A DNA stretch of 64,000 nt from contig OY986436.1 in assembly GCA_963920525.1 (NCBI GenBank), positions 7,366,501 through 7,430,500 on the forward strand, read 5' to 3'. The notes under the pieces were generated by a model. It did no database searches, was not told the DNA's origin, and worked only from the letters and a program-made list of their open reading frames with translations. Origin of the DNA: Dichetophora obliterata (Eukaryota; Arthropoda; Insecta; Diptera; Sciomyzidae). Within the stretch, counting starts at the first letter, position 1; every line of letters begins with the position of its first letter. Below are positions 1-12,694 of the stretch, in pieces. Position numbers and translations under genes: made by a program.

Positions 1-640
1 TTACGGATACTATGCCGCAATCAAAGCAAATGATCTATTTTTTCCGTTTACAAAAGGTCAAACGGAAGGCCCGCAGCTGGGCCGGAATGGGTTAAAATAA
101 TATATGTATCCCAAACTTGTTTTTTTATCTATTCGCAAGTTTTTATCGCTAATCAAACTGAATCAGTTTCTATTGTTATGCTGTAAAAGGCTAAAATTTT
201 GTGAGATATGCTATAAAAAAACCCGAGGAATACAATTTTCATAGTGAAATTCTCAGAAGGCGCTGGATGGCGCGCGCTAATTTTTTTTAAAAACACTTCT
301 TACAATCATTATTTGTAATGTAAGGTACATTGATCCTGGCCAACCCTGGCCTTTTTTTTATTTTTCAAATTTAATAATTTTTTTTAATTTTTAATTTTTA
401 TTAATTATCGCAATAACGGGATAGCAAAAAACTTAAAAACAAAATATCTGGTTGAAAAGTTTAGAGTATACCCTTTCATAACATATAAAGACCTGTTCAA
501 TCAAGCAGTTTAACAAAATGTTATAGGACTTTAAAAAAAAGACTATATTTTTTTAAAATTACAAAATATCAACTTTCAGGCTTTACAAAAATAAAAGTAC
601 ACACTTAAAAATAAAAAAACTGCCAAATTCAAATCGACCA
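1..640. other. AT-rich non-coding DNA
   Basis: No gene, RNA or clear mobile element is visible. The stretch is rich in short A and T runs, and its few open frames are short and of low complexity. Confidence 0.5.
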
Positions 641-1600
641 AATATATTTCTATTGAAATGTATCAAAATATTATAATAATTTGCAAGTTGCACTTTTTTC
701 TGGATGTCCAACCCTTTCTATGGGATCGCCCCACCGTGCGGCGTAAGTGATAGACCATGAGATTATAAATTCCTCCATCGCAGTTGTTAAGTAATCGCCG
801 CTTCATTTGTTTCATTAAGAATGAGAGCTAGCCTATGGTCGTGGGTTCAAACCCAAATTGGGACAAACTATTTTTTGGTGCTGTTTTGTCATAAATACAA
901 ACAATTTTTTCATCGTTAGCTGCTTAAAATACGTTACTAAAAATAAAAAAATTTCATAATTTTTATATGAAAAATTCCAAGTCTTTTCATATTATAATCT
1001 TTTATGAGAAATTTTTCGCAAAAATTCTTTTCACATAATTTTGTATGGATCCGAGATCTCATGTTTGTTTCAAGCTCGTTACCGAGTCCAAGATCTCATG
1101 TTGTTTGTTTCGAAATCATAACAAAGACAACTTTTTTATATGAAAACATTATTTTTAATAAAAACAACTTTTTTCATTTTAAGCTGCTAATAATCAATTG
1201 AAATAAACAAATTTTCATAACTTCTATACGAAAAAATTCAAAGTCTTTTCATATAATTTTTATAATTTTGTGAAAATATATAATTATTTTAATAAAAACT
1301 ATTTTTTCATTGTTAGCTGCTAAAAATACGCCAATTGAAATAAAACAATTTTCATAATTTTTATTTGAAAAAATTCCAAGTGTTTTTGTGTAATTTTGTA
1401 TGAAAAAAATTATGGAATTTTTTTTTCATATGTCATTTTATTTAGTGTTTATTTTAATGTTAATCATTTTCACTAAAAAATTTTTAAGTTTTTCTTAGGA
1501 AAAGCCACTTAGAAAAATTTATGGATCCAAGATATCGTGTTCGTTAACGAGTCCGAGATCGCGGACTAGCAATCTCGGACTCGTAAACGAGCTCTTTTAC
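641..1600. repeat. Diverged fragment of the CCCAGCAAAC MITE family
   Basis: This stretch shares several landmarks with the interiors of the elements at 6390-10140 and 12695-14084: a tRNA-like segment ending in GTGGGTTCAAACCCA near 841-855, the phrase GTTAGCTGCT followed by an ACG-containing stretch, and repeated GGATCCGAGATCTC words near 1047 and 1523. No CCCAGC terminus is visible, so it is read as an old, internally rearranged relative or fragment. Family assignment is inference from these shared words. Confidence 0.5.
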
Positions 1601-1710
1601 GATTCGTTCTTCGTTTGGTGTTTATTGTGTATATGCAAACTCGAAAGTGTAAGAAAATAAAATGACGCCACTTTGTATGGGAGGTGGTCAGAATTTTAAG
1701 TTCTTTTAAC

Positions 1711-4697
1711 AAAACAAAACAAAACAAAACAAAACAAAACAAAACAAAACAAAACAAAACAAAACAAAACAAAACAAAACAAAACAAAACAAAACAAAAC
1801 AAAACAAAACAAAACAAAACAAAACAAAACAAAACAAAACAAAACAAAACAAAACAAAACAAAACAAAACAAAACAAAACAAAACAAAACAAAACAAAAC
1901 AAAACAAAACAAAACAAAACAAAACAAAACAAAACAAAACAAAACAAAACAAAACAAAACAAAACAAAACAAAACAAAACAAAACAAAACAAAACAAAAC
2001 AAAACAAAACAAAACAAAACAAAACAAAACAAAACAAAACAAAACAAAACAAAACAAAACAAAACAAAACAAAACAAAACAAAACAAAACAAAACAAAAC
2101 AAAACAAAACAAAACAAAACAAAACAAAACAAAACAAAACAAAACAAAACAAAACAAAACAAAACAAAACAAAACAAAACAAAACAAAACAAAACAAAAC
2201 AAAACAAAACAAAACAAAACAAAACAAAACAAAACAAAACAAAACAAAACAAAACAAAACAAAACAAAACAAAACAAAACAAAACAAAACAAAACAAAAC
2301 AAAACAAAACAAAACAAAACAAAACAAAACAAAACAAAACAAAACAAAACAAAACAAAACAAAACAAAACAAAACAAAACAAAACAAAACAAAACAAAAC
2401 AAAACAAAACAAAACAAAACAAAACAAAACAAAACAAAACAAAACAAAACAAAACAAAACAAAACAAAACAAAACAAAACAAAACAAAACAAAACAAAAC
2501 AAAACAAAACAAAACAAAACAAAACAAAACAAAACAAAACAAAACAAAACAAAACAAAACAAAACAAAACAAAACAAAACAAAACAAAACAAAACAAAAC
2601 AAAACAAAACAAAACAAAACAAAACAAAACAAAACAAAACAAAACAAAACAAAACAAAACAAAACAAAACAAAACAAAACAAAACAAAACAAAACAAAAC
2701 AAAACAAAACAAAACAAAACAAAACAAAACAAAACAAAACAAAACAAAACAAAACAAAACAAAACAAAACAAAACAAAACAAAACAAAACAAAACAAAAC
2801 AAAACAAAACAAAACAAAACAAAACAAAACAAAACAAAACAAAACAAAACAAAACAAAACAAAACAAAACAAAACAAAACAAAACAAAACAAAACAAAAC
2901 AAAACAAAACAAAACAAAACAAAACAAAACAAAACAAAACAAAACAAAACAAAACAAAACAAAACAAAACAAAACAAAACAAAACAAAACAAAACAAAAC
3001 AAAACAAAACAAAACAAAACAAAACAAAACAAAACAAAACAAAACAAAACAAAACAAAACAAAACAAAACAAAACAAAACAAAACAAAACAAAACAAAAC
3101 AAAACAAAACAAAACAAAACAAAACAAAACAAAACAAAACAAAACAAAACAAAACAAAACAAAACAAAACAAAACAAAACAAAACAAAACAAAACAAAAC
3201 AAAACAAAACAAAACAAAACAAAACAAAACAAAACAAAACAAAACAAAACAAAACAAAACAAAACAAAACAAAACAAAACAAAACAAAACAAAACAAAAC
3301 AAAACAAAACAAAACAAAACAAAACAAAACAAAACAAAACAAAACAAAACAAAACAAAACAAAACAAAACAAAACAAAACAAAACAAAACAAAACAAAAC
3401 AAAACAAAACAAAACAAAACAAAACAAAACAAAACAAAACAAAACAAAACAAAACAAAACAAAACAAAACAAAACAAAACAAAACAAAACAAAACAAAAC
3501 AAAACAAAACAAAACAAAACAAAACAAAACAAAACAAAACAAAACAAAACAAAACAAAACAAAACAAAACAAAACAAAACAAAACAAAACAAAACAAAAC
3601 AAAACAAAACAAAACAAAACAAAACAAAACAAAACAAAACAAAACAAAACAAAACAAAACAAAACAAAACAAAACAAAACAAAACAAAACAAAACAAAAC
3701 AAAACAAAACAAAACAAAACAAAACAAAACAAAACAAAACAAAACAAAACAAAACAAAACAAAACAAAACAAAACAAAACAAAACAAAACAAAACAAAAC
3801 AAAACAAAACAAAACAAAACAAAACAAAACAAAACAAAACAAAACAAAACAAAACAAAACAAAACAAAACAAAACAAAACAAAACAAAACAAAACAAAAC
3901 AAAACAAAACAAAACAAAACAAAACAAAACAAAACAAAACAAAACAAAACAAAACAAAACAAAACAAAACAAAACAAAACAAAACAAAACAAAACAAAAC
4001 AAAACAAAACAAAACAAAACAAAACAAAACAAAACAAAACAAAACAAAACAAAACAAAACAAAACAAAACAAAACAAAACAAAACAAAACAAAAACAAAA
4101 CAAAACAAAACAAAACAAAACAAAACAAAACAAAACAAAACAAAACAAAACAAAACAAAACAAAACAAAACAAAACAAAACAAAACAAAACAAAACAAAA
4201 CAAAACAAAACAAAACAAAAACAAAACAAAACAAAACAAAACAAAACAAAACAAAACAAAACAAAACAAAACAAAACAAAACAAAACAAAACAAAACAAA
4301 ACAAAACAAAACAAAACAAAACAAAACAAAACAAAACAAAACAAAACAAAACAAAACAAAACAAAACAAAACAAAACAAAACAAAACAAAACAAAACAAA
4401 ACAAAACAAAACAAAACAAAACAAAACAAAACAAAACAAAACAAAACAAAACAAAACAAAACAAAACAAAACAAAACAAAACAAAACAAAACAAAACAAA
4501 ACAAAACAAAACAAAACAAAACAAAACAAAACAAAACAAAACAAAACAAAACAAAACAAAACAAAACAAAACAAAACAAAACAAAACAAAACAAAACAAA
4601 ACAAAACAAAACAAAACAAAACAAAACAAAACAAAACAAAACAAAACAAAACAAAACAAAACAAAACAAAACAAAACAAAACAAAACAAAACAAAAC
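1711..4697. repeat. (AAAAC)n pentanucleotide satellite array
   Basis: About 2,987 bp of tandem AAAAC (597 units by length). It is perfect except for two hexamers AAAAAC at 4091-4096 and 4217-4222, 126 bp apart. The array begins just after a TGTATGGGAGGT word (1674) that recurs on the other side near 4799 and 4893, so it seems to have grown inside a pre-existing repeat. The thousand-residue frames across it on both strands are by-products of a stop-free 5-mer and are not genes. Confidence 0.97.
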
Positions 4698-5890
4698 ATG
4701 AGTGCATAACTAAAGTTTAAATTAAATTGCAAAGTTGTAAGCTATTGTATTAAGTTTTGTTGCATTTAAGGAGATATTAGTGATTTTATAAAATCACCTT
4801 GTATGGGAGGTAGACGTAGTTTTCAGTCGATTTCTGCAAATTTAATACTCAAAGTGCATATACAAAATATTTGGTTTAACCTTACGTCACTTTGTATGGG
4901 AGGTAGTCGTGGTTTTCATTTGATTTGGCTCATTTTCGAACTTGATTTGTATTTTTGAATAAAAAGCTTATACACGGAATTTCGTTACGATAGCTCTTAA
5001 ATTACGGCTGTTATCGTGATCACAGACAGATCAAGAATATACTTACTTTTCTATATCTGCCACGCCTGCTTATCAGCGTTACAAATGGAATGACAAATTT
5101 ACTTTACCCCATACAAATTTAATTATTTGTGGGTGTATAAAACATGTTATGTTTAAATACCTTGTGAACATCGGATAAAAAAATCATACATTGTTAAAGA
5201 AATTATTTTGTTTTTTTGTAATTACCGCTATTGCTCTTTTTATTTGTTGGCTGTAATCGCCAAGCATAGCCGATATATTTCTTGAGTTCATTGTAGTGTC
5301 AAACTTTTCTTCATAGGGCTTTGTTATTTCTTTAAAAAATTCTTTATCGCCAAAAAGACGAAGCGGCAAATTTTTTTGATACTAATCCTATACAACATCT
5401 TATAAAATCTGCTCTGTTTAAGATTGTGTTTAATTTAATAACTGCGCCTTTTTTCTTTACATTCTTGAGATGCGTTTCAACTAAATTCGAAATACACTTT
5501 GCACTTAGCTAGCTAGTTCTTTTATGCAAATTTCAACGGGACAAGTAAATTTGTTTGTTTCTTCATTAAAAGTCGCGTATTTTTTATAACAAAACTTTGC
5601 CTTTGCATTACTTTTCATTGAAATATTTGCAACTAACACTATTTAAGCGCAAAATATTTTCTAATTGACGCCGAAATTTGCTACATTTGGCCAAAAACCA
5701 GTTCAATACGATGAAAACCAGAACAGCATTTGTTTTTTACGTCACACGACGGTAGCGAACGATTTATGCATACAAAAAAAACCAGCCATTGCATATATTT
5801 TTCTCTTAATGACCGACACAAACAAAGACAATTTTGCAAACACCACTTGTTCATGCTGGAAAAATTGTCTTTGTTTTGGTTTTTACAAAG
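4698..5890. other. Non-coding DNA with two TGTATGGGAGGT repeat units
   Basis: At 4799 and 4893 the word TGTATGGGAGGTAG recurs with a period of about 94 bp, preceded by similar CACTTTG/CACCTTG text. The rest of the stretch is AT-rich, with no recognisable gene. A 61-residue open frame on the minus strand at 5184-5369 has mixed composition but matches no family I know. Confidence 0.45.
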
Positions 5891-5892
5891 AC

Positions 5893-6086
5893 CTGAACAA
5901 GGTTCATTTATAAGGTTGTGGCACCTGAGAGAAATGCACTCTTTTTCCGCCTTTGTTCGAACTGTCACTGTGCTTTTTTTTTCTTTGTTCTAAGCATTCA
6001 TTTTCTTCATTTCTTTTCATCCATTCTGACAGTTCGACCGAGCTCGCTCTCAAGTGCCACAACCTTATAAATGAGCCTTGGGCCTG
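5893..6086. repeat. Short foldback (inverted repeat)
   Basis: The left arm reads TTCATTTATAAGGTTGTGGC near 5903; its reverse complement, nearly identical, ends near 6080. Both arms continue with AC(C/T)TGAGAG. The arms enclose roughly 110 bp. It could be a small palindromic MITE; no target duplication is obvious. Confidence 0.6.
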
Positions 6087-8192
6087 AATTCTCCAACATG
6101 AACATTTTGACGAAAACATAAGCGTAAAACTGAAACACAGATAATTGTTGAGATCGATCTTTGTTTGAGTTTGTGACGCACAAGCAAATATTAAAACGAA
6201 GAATTCATGTTGGATGATCAACAACACGTCCACTCCGTTACACACAAAAAGGAAATGAAAATGAAATTGTGTGTTGTGTGCTTCAAAAAGTGTTTATTTA
6301 CATTTATGTTGGAGATTTCTGTTACATGAGTGAACATTTCTGAACCCTAAAATTTTCAAATCTCTTGGAGAAACAAGAATTAATAGCATCCCAGCAAACC
6401 ATATTTTGGTAGAAAAATTTCACGATAGTTTAACGATATCGTCAAGACATCTTAAAACACAAATACGCGATATCGTCCCGATAGTACAGCTAACAATAGC
6501 ATTTCGATATCATAACGATATCTATATCACAAATTTCTAGATATCATCATGATAGCAAAATTACGATAGAATTTCGATATCGTAACGTTATCTATACTAA
6601 AATATACTAGATATAATTACGATATTATAATAACGATAGCATTGCGATATAGTAACGATACCTTTATTCATTAAGTACACAATATCATCACGATCTTATA
6701 AATACGATAGCACTGCGATATCGCAACAATATCTAGATTAAAAAATTTTCGATATAATTTCGCTGGTACCGATATTTAGATAAAATAAACGTCACTAGTA
6801 CTTACATATGTACGAACGCTTATATTATTAAAATGAGTAATAAAGAAAAAAATTTTCAAAATTTTTATATGAAAAAATTCAAAGTGTTTTCATAAATTTT
6901 GTATGGATCCGAGATCTCGTGTTCGTTTGGAGCTTATTGACAAAAAATTTTTTTCCATTGTTAGCTGCTTAAAATACGTCAACTCAAATAAAAAAAGGTT
7001 CATAATTTTTGTATGAAAAAAGTCTAGGTCTTTTCATCATTTTCTATATACAAATTCATATGAAAAAATTTTAAATGTTTTCATGTAATTATGCATGAAT
7101 ACGAGATCTCGTGTTCGTTTCGAGCTCTTTTACGAGTCCGAGATCTCGTATTTGGTTTTTAATTTCTTTGTAAAATTTTTTTTTAAAAACAATTTTAAAA
7201 ATAAATAATTTAATTTTTGAAGTGAAAACTTCTTCAGGCGCGTTGAATGATTTTGGTAGAGGGTAAATCTTTGGTTTGCGTCATCGTGATTTTCCGAGGA
7301 ACTCTCGTCATCGTACCAGGCGCTCAGCAAATGTAGCAAGCAACCATCAGTAAGTTCCTTTGCTGACGCATCGTTCTTTCCACTCCCTTTGCTCCGTTGC
7401 AAAACATTAGCTGTATTCCCGTGGCACTAGATCAGATCAAATCACAATAAAACAACATTAGTTCAACTTTATAACAATTTGTCACCACAGTCTTGAAACA
7501 GCTGTTTTAAGAACAATAACAAAAGAAAACAGCAATAGCAAAACGCCCATTGAGTTGTCATACGTTAAAATACGAAAATTAATAGTTATTTAGATTTGCC
7601 AACTATGTTCGTTTTGATAAAAAATGCTTGAAACTTGGCAGCATTTTAAGATCAGAAATAGAGCTAGAAATCGAGCTAGTTTTAATTTTTGTTTTTGTTT
7701 TGTGAATAAAATAGAGCCGCGCTCTAGATCAACGATCACGGGAATGCAGTTATTGAATGTTACTGTTTTTTTCGCAGTATATGTAGAATCAGCTGTAGGC
7801 TAAAGTAAAATAAATTTAAAATTTTTGATATTTGGTTTTTGTTTGACTGGCCGTGAAGTCCCTTTTAATGCCTCCACTTGAGATCTTGCTACCAGGCAAA
7901 CAAAAAACATAGCAAGCAAAGTGCAGTTTATTTTCCGCCGCCAATTCGGCTCATCCCCTCTAACGTTGCGCAACCGATGTGATACTGCTCTTCTATGTTC
8001 GTCGTTCTATGTTCGTTGTAGTAGATTTGTTTGGTAGTTGTTGTTGTAAATGTATTTTAGTTCGGTTACAGATCTACATATACATTGAGAGAAAATCAGT
8101 AAATATCCCTTATGATTTCTTTATGAAGGAACGATTTGTCAGCGGATAAACTTATTGATCGTTGCTTGCTGCCATAGTAGAATTAGACAAGG

Positions 8193-8366
8193 TAGTGTTA
8201 GGGCTAATGTGTTCTCTGTCTAAGTGACCATAACTGTCAAACTCATCCATTTTGATATATTTGCCCGTTCTTGCTTTCATATTGCATTCTCATTGGTTGC
8301 AGATTTTGTATGAAATGTCAACTTTGTTTTGACAGTTTCGGTCACCGGCTCTCCGATCTAACACTA
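8193..8366. repeat. Small palindromic MITE-like unit
   Basis: The left end TAGTGTTAG and the right end CTAACACTA are inverted copies; inside them GTGACCATAACTGTCAAA pairs with a TTTGACAGTTTCGGTCAC segment. It is about 174 bp long and lies inside the 2.4-kb insert. Confidence 0.5.
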
Positions 8367-8525
8367 CATTTGCTGCATTTGCTGAGGGCCTGGTAGCCAA
8401 TGTCCAAGAGCATGTATTTGAGTTTCATGACCAACATAAAAACATTTGTAGTTTTATAAATGTCGCCAGCATATTCTCTGACTGGGACCATGGTATAATA
8501 AGTAATAGTTAGGAGTGACATTTCG

Positions 8526-8744
8526 TGTTTCGACCATCGAATGTCAAGCAAAAGAAAACAAAATAGAGAACGTGTGTCACACACATTGGCCGCATTCAGA
8601 AGAGTCACCTGTTGTGAATGGATAATTTAATTGCAAAGGTTTCTCACTCAAATTTAAAAAAAAAAACAGTTGCCAATGTGTGCCATTGTGTGTGACACAC
8701 GCACTTTATACTGTTTTCTTTTGTTTGAAATTCGATGGTCGCAG
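8526..8744. repeat. Palindromic unit with GTGTGTCACACACA
   Basis: The arms at 8526-8590 and 8682-8744 are inverted copies sharing CGACCATCGAAT, AAAAGAAAACA and the self-palindromic GTGTGTCACACACA. The loop is about 90 bp and includes a poly-A run. Probably a small foldback element. Confidence 0.6.
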
Positions 8745-9774
8745 CTCGTGAGAAAATAAGTAGTTGTCAAGGCTACCTAATAATAATTTTATCATGAGTG
8801 GGACTGCATCGTCCAAAAATTTTTTGTTTCTTATTTCAGCTGCCTATAGTATCATTTCCAAAAATATAATGCAATGATTAATAACGCACACTGTGAAAAT
8901 AATGTAAATGAAATTTATGTAAATACAAATGTTATGTATGCATACGTATTTTAAGTGTATATTAATTATTTTAATAAGTTTCATTTATATTTTTGTTAAT
9001 ATTTTACTTTGTTTTTTATATTAAAACCCACAACTTAAAATATAATGAAATGATAAAAGATGAAAATAATGTGCATTAATGATAAACCGGATGTACGGAT
9101 GAACCGCATCGGGGGCAGAAAATAAACTGCAATTTGCTTGTTATGTTTTCTGTTTTCCTTGTAGCAAGATCTCAAATGCAGGCATTAAAAGAGACTTCAA
9201 GACCCATCAAACAAAGTATCGCATATAAAAAAGAAGAAAATGTATATTATTTTAGCTACATCTCTACATATACATGGAAATAAACAAATTAAATATTTTT
9301 TTTGAGAATTATTCTTCATTCAATAGTGCTCCCTGTATTTTTTTTTTATATCAGCAATATTAAATTTAAATGTAATTATATCGTTTGGTGTAATTATAAA
9401 ATAAAAATTCTGTCTGATTAAAAAATATTTTGAAAGAAATAATCAAAGGCTGAGGGGGAGAAAATATAAATTTTTTTTTCCCGGTTAGCATGAAAACTCT
9501 TATATAGCAGTATATAGCGGTCCGTGGCAGGATAATGTCTTCCAGCGAACACTAATATTTTTTGTATAGGTTTTCGCTTCGGTCGGCAGTCCCCTCACTG
9601 CTATACTTTTTTTTTTATTTTAAGTTCGCTGTTAATATTACATGTTTTAAGCAAAAAATTTTTTGATCTATAAAATAAAAAAAATACTAAATTCACATTT
9701 TGAACTTTTGTACAAAAACTTTTGTATAAAAAACCTATCTTTTAAAACAGCACAACAAAAAAATTTGTTTGTCC

Positions 9775-9815
9775 CGGTGGGGTTCGAACCCACGACCGAA
9801 GGCTAGCTTTCATTA
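9775..9815 (-). other. tRNA-like 3' half inside MITE copy 1
   Basis: On the minus strand the text GTCGTGGGTTCGAACCCCAC forms a perfect T-arm (stem GTGGG/CCCAC, loop TTCGAAC) and a consensus Pol III B box. It is preceded by GCTAGCCTTCG, which resembles the 3' side of an anticodon arm. I see no matching 5' half with an A box, so it is not a complete tRNA. The same segment is conserved in the copies at 13030-13066 and, more diverged, at about 826-865. Confidence 0.55.
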
Positions 9816-10212
9816 ATTTTTATTTAAATTTAAATCATGTCCATTTTTATCGAGAACTGCCTTTTTTCGATATCATAACGATATCGTCTGGTGAAGCGGT
9901 AACGATAGAAGTTATTACCTTAACGATATCATCTCGATATCGAAAGGACATTGAAATTTTGACATCGTTTCGATATCGTAATTAATATGTATTCGATATC
10001 GTTTACGATATGTCAATTTGAATCGAAAACAGGACTTTTTCGATATCATAACGATATCGTCTCGTGTATCGTTATCGATAGAAATTATCAACTTTACTAT
10101 ATCATCTCGATAACGAAACGATATCGTTTGGTTTGCTGGGATGGAACTGTGTAAAGGTCATTATTCATAATTGTCTTGGAAAAAATAGAAGTGAAAAATT
10201 ATTCCTATACCA

Positions 10213-10357
10213 AAAAACCAAACGATTTAAAACTCAAAGTTTTGACTTTCGATGCAAATATCTTCGTTGTTTTTCAAAGGGTCCAAAAACCAAACGATTT
10301 AAAACTCAAAGTTTTGACTTTCGATGCAAATATCTTCGTTGTTTTTCAAAGGGTCCA
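10213..10357. repeat. Perfect 72-bp tandem duplication
   Basis: Two adjacent copies of a 72-bp unit beginning near AAACCAAACGATTTAAAAC and ending CAAAGGGTCCA read identically through their length, implying a recent duplication. Because 72 is a multiple of three, it makes short open frames with a repeated 24-residue segment; nothing suggests these are genes. Confidence 0.9.
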
Positions 10358-12694
10358 TTTGAAAAAATTTGGGGCAAAGTTTTCGTTGTAAGCTCTTTCG
10401 TGTAATATATCGTTGTTATAAAAAAACTTGTTTCAGCTTGACACAAAATATGTTGTTCTATTATGAAAAATGCTATTTTTTTATCCTTTTGATTTTTGTG
10501 ACGAAATTGAATTTTTTCAATATTAAAATAATTTTTAATAATTATTAATTTTTCATAATTAATAATTTTTAAAAAATGCTTAATCTTTTAGAATAACTTC
10601 CTACAAAAATAACCCCAATATCTCTGTTCAATTAGAAGTTATAGCTAAGAATCTATTTTTATATCAATTGATATTAAATAAAATTCAATTTTCATATTAA
10701 AATTCGTATAAATTTCGTGTGCAAAGGACAAATTTGCAGGAAATCAATTAAAAAAAAGTAAAAATTTAAACAACTCAAACATTAAAAATATTTGTTTTTA
10801 GGTTTTTGAGGTAAGATACCTCATTTTATAACACTTTCAGCAAATCTCTCTTATTTTTATAAAATTAAAAGAACATAATTTGCACAAAATAAATTTCAGA
10901 ATAACATCGGGAAAATCTGCTAATTATGTATTTTTCTTAAAATCTGTATATTATTTGCATTTTGATAGAATTCCACTACTCTTTTTTTTTGGTGTTGTTT
11001 CAGCAACTTGAGGCTTTAATTCTAAGCCTTTATTACATAACAAAGCATTTATGCGCAAATATATTAACAATCAGCTAGATGTGTATGTATGCATGTGCTT
11101 TTCATGTCCTTAGCAATTGAAACATAATTTTTTTTTGTGTGCCATTAATCTGAAAATGTGTCATTTCCATAAATTTTCATATGAATAACTCCAAAATTGC
11201 AAACATTTATGCGTATATCCTGCATATTTTTTGGTATGTAATAATTTTGAAAAATTTATTTTGAAACAAAATAAAAAAAAAAACAAACAAAATGGCGTAA
11301 AACCCTTTTCGCTTAGATATAAGCCATTAAAACGAATATTTGTCGAGATATATGGCTAGAATTTTAATAAAATTGCTTATTTATGGAGCTATAAATAACA
11401 AGAAAACATTTTTAAAAAACATCAGTAAAAAATAATTTGTACAAAAGCATATAGGGCAAAATAAAGCAGAGACAAAAACATTTGTAGTAAAAACCGACAT
11501 GATCATAAATAAACAGAACATTAATAGAAGCAAAAGAAAATACTTTGACAGTTATAAAAATTATGAATAAAGTAAACGAAGCGTCTAATGCACACACACA
11601 AACACACACACACACAGTGATAGAGTAGAGAAAGGCTACTCACACATAAAGAGTTGCCATAGATGAATGCACAAAGTTAAAAAGAATAACAACATAAAAG
11701 AAAAACACGGATACGGTTAATGTAAGAAAAACAAACACGAACAAGCACACACACACACACACACACGCACACACAAGTAAATGTCTGACTGTCACAGTGC
11801 TGCAATTGAAAAGCGAAAAATAGATAAAATTATGCATGCTTTGGTTATATAACAAAGGTCATAAAAGCTAAGCTTTTCCAATGCGAAGCACCTGCAAGTA
11901 GGCTATGAAAATTAATATAACTGCTAGTTTACTTGCTTAACAAATTATGCAAACTAATAATGTTCCAATATAATTTTGTTTATTTTTTCCATTATTTACT
12001 ATCGATTATTCAAGTAGATCGAAGTTCCACAGTCGAAATGATTGATGTTATACAGCTGCGTAAATATTCAGATATAAATTAACAATCGTGATGCGTACAG
12101 GTTAAGCAGAAATTTTTGGGGTTTGCCATTTTTTTCTAGCAAAGACAGCGTGAGTGACAATAAATATTTATAGACGCACACATGCTCTCATACAAGCAAT
12201 AACAAACACTTACTTGCACATACAACAATTTGCCTAAATTTGACATTCAATGAGGTGGAAAGAAATCAAATCATCTAACAATAAATATACATAGTAGCAT
12301 ACAAGTAGATAGGTACAAAAAAAAAAACAAAAATAAAAATACAAAATAATACGTTAGGGTGTTGAAGTATGGAGAACATTACTAATTTTCAGGATCATAA
12401 ATTTTATTGTCTATTTTTATGTAGTTCATTTTATATACATTTGTAATATAACTTGAATTCGACAATAAGGAAAATATTTTTGTACGCAGAACTGATAGCA
12501 ATGTATTAAAAATGCATACGACTGTTAAATTGATTTTAAATTGTTATGTTAAATGTTAAATTGTATGACTGTTAAAAATGCATACGACTAATTAAATGTT
12601 AAATTGATTTTCCTCTCATAGTTGAAAAAATATTTTTTAAACATAATATTAAAAAAAAAAAAACAATCCTAAGCTTTGATTCGCTTTTTAAATA
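10358..12694. other. AT-rich DNA with CA microsatellites, no gene seen
   Basis: No coding region or TE could be recognised. The sequence is somewhat less repetitive than its surroundings and holds two (CA)n tracts near 11590 and 11747. It may be ordinary intergenic or intronic fly DNA. Confidence 0.5.
11589..11775. repeat. (CA)n microsatellites
   Basis: Two short CA tracts, at 11589-11615 and 11743-11775, account for the valine/cysteine-rich open frames on the minus strand at 11412-11855. Confidence 0.9.

Larger units (their letters stand above)
7826..9221. repeat. Inverted repeat, about 115-bp arms
   Basis: The left arm (7826-7940) and the reverse complement of the right arm (9108-9221) share words such as TTTGAGATCTTGCTAC or close variants, CTTTTAATGCCT and GCAGTTTATTTTC. 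The arms are diverged (roughly four in five bases by eye). They enclose about 1.17 kb that contains two further palindromes. Confidence 0.65.
7219..9606. mobile_element. 2.4-kb insertion inside MITE copy 1
   Basis: The boundaries come from comparison with the uninterrupted copy at 12695-14084: text shared by both copies stops at a T-run before GAAGTGAAAACTTCTTC (7219) and resumes after CACTGCTATAC (9606). The insert has no recognisable transposase. It contains nested inverted repeats (arms 7826-7940 with 9108-9221; arms 8526-8590 with 8682-8744; a small palindrome at 8193-8366), so it is probably a foldback or Helitron-like non-autonomous element carrying smaller MITEs. The T-run target hides any duplication. 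Confidence 0.6.
6390..10140 (+). mobile_element. CCCAGCAAACC-terminal MITE-like element, copy 1 (interrupted)
   Basis: The element starts CCCAGCAAACC and ends GGTTTGCTGGG, flanked by AT at 6388-6389 and 10141-10142 (probable 2-bp duplication). The left subterminal zone (about 6415-6770) holds about four roughly 72-bp units, each with CGATATCG-type palindromes; the right zone (about 9865-10130) holds two longer units with the same palindromes. Interior words include GGATCCGAGATCTCGTG and a tRNA-like segment at 9775-9815. Compared with the complete copy at 12695-14084 (opposite orientation), this copy has an extra block at 7219-9606. No transposase is encoded. The superfamily is unassigned; a 2-bp TA/AT duplication would fit a Tc1/mariner-like mechanism, but the termini are not diagnostic. 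Confidence 0.8.

Noticed and set aside
1566..4732. Four open frames of about 1,000 codons across the AAAAC array
   Set aside because: They are translations of a stop-free pentanucleotide in several frames and have no sequence complexity.
5184..5369. 61-residue minus-strand frame with mixed composition
   Set aside because: No family recognised, no upstream continuation, and too short to claim; it may be a TE scrap.
8346..8360. GGCTCTCCGATCT resembles the end of a sequencing adapter
   Set aside because: It differs from the adapter by a base and forms part of the inverted repeat at 8193-8366, so it is genomic.
11412..11855. Two minus-strand open frames with a possible signal-peptide look
   Set aside because: They are driven by CA microsatellites and hydrophobic codons from T-rich DNA.
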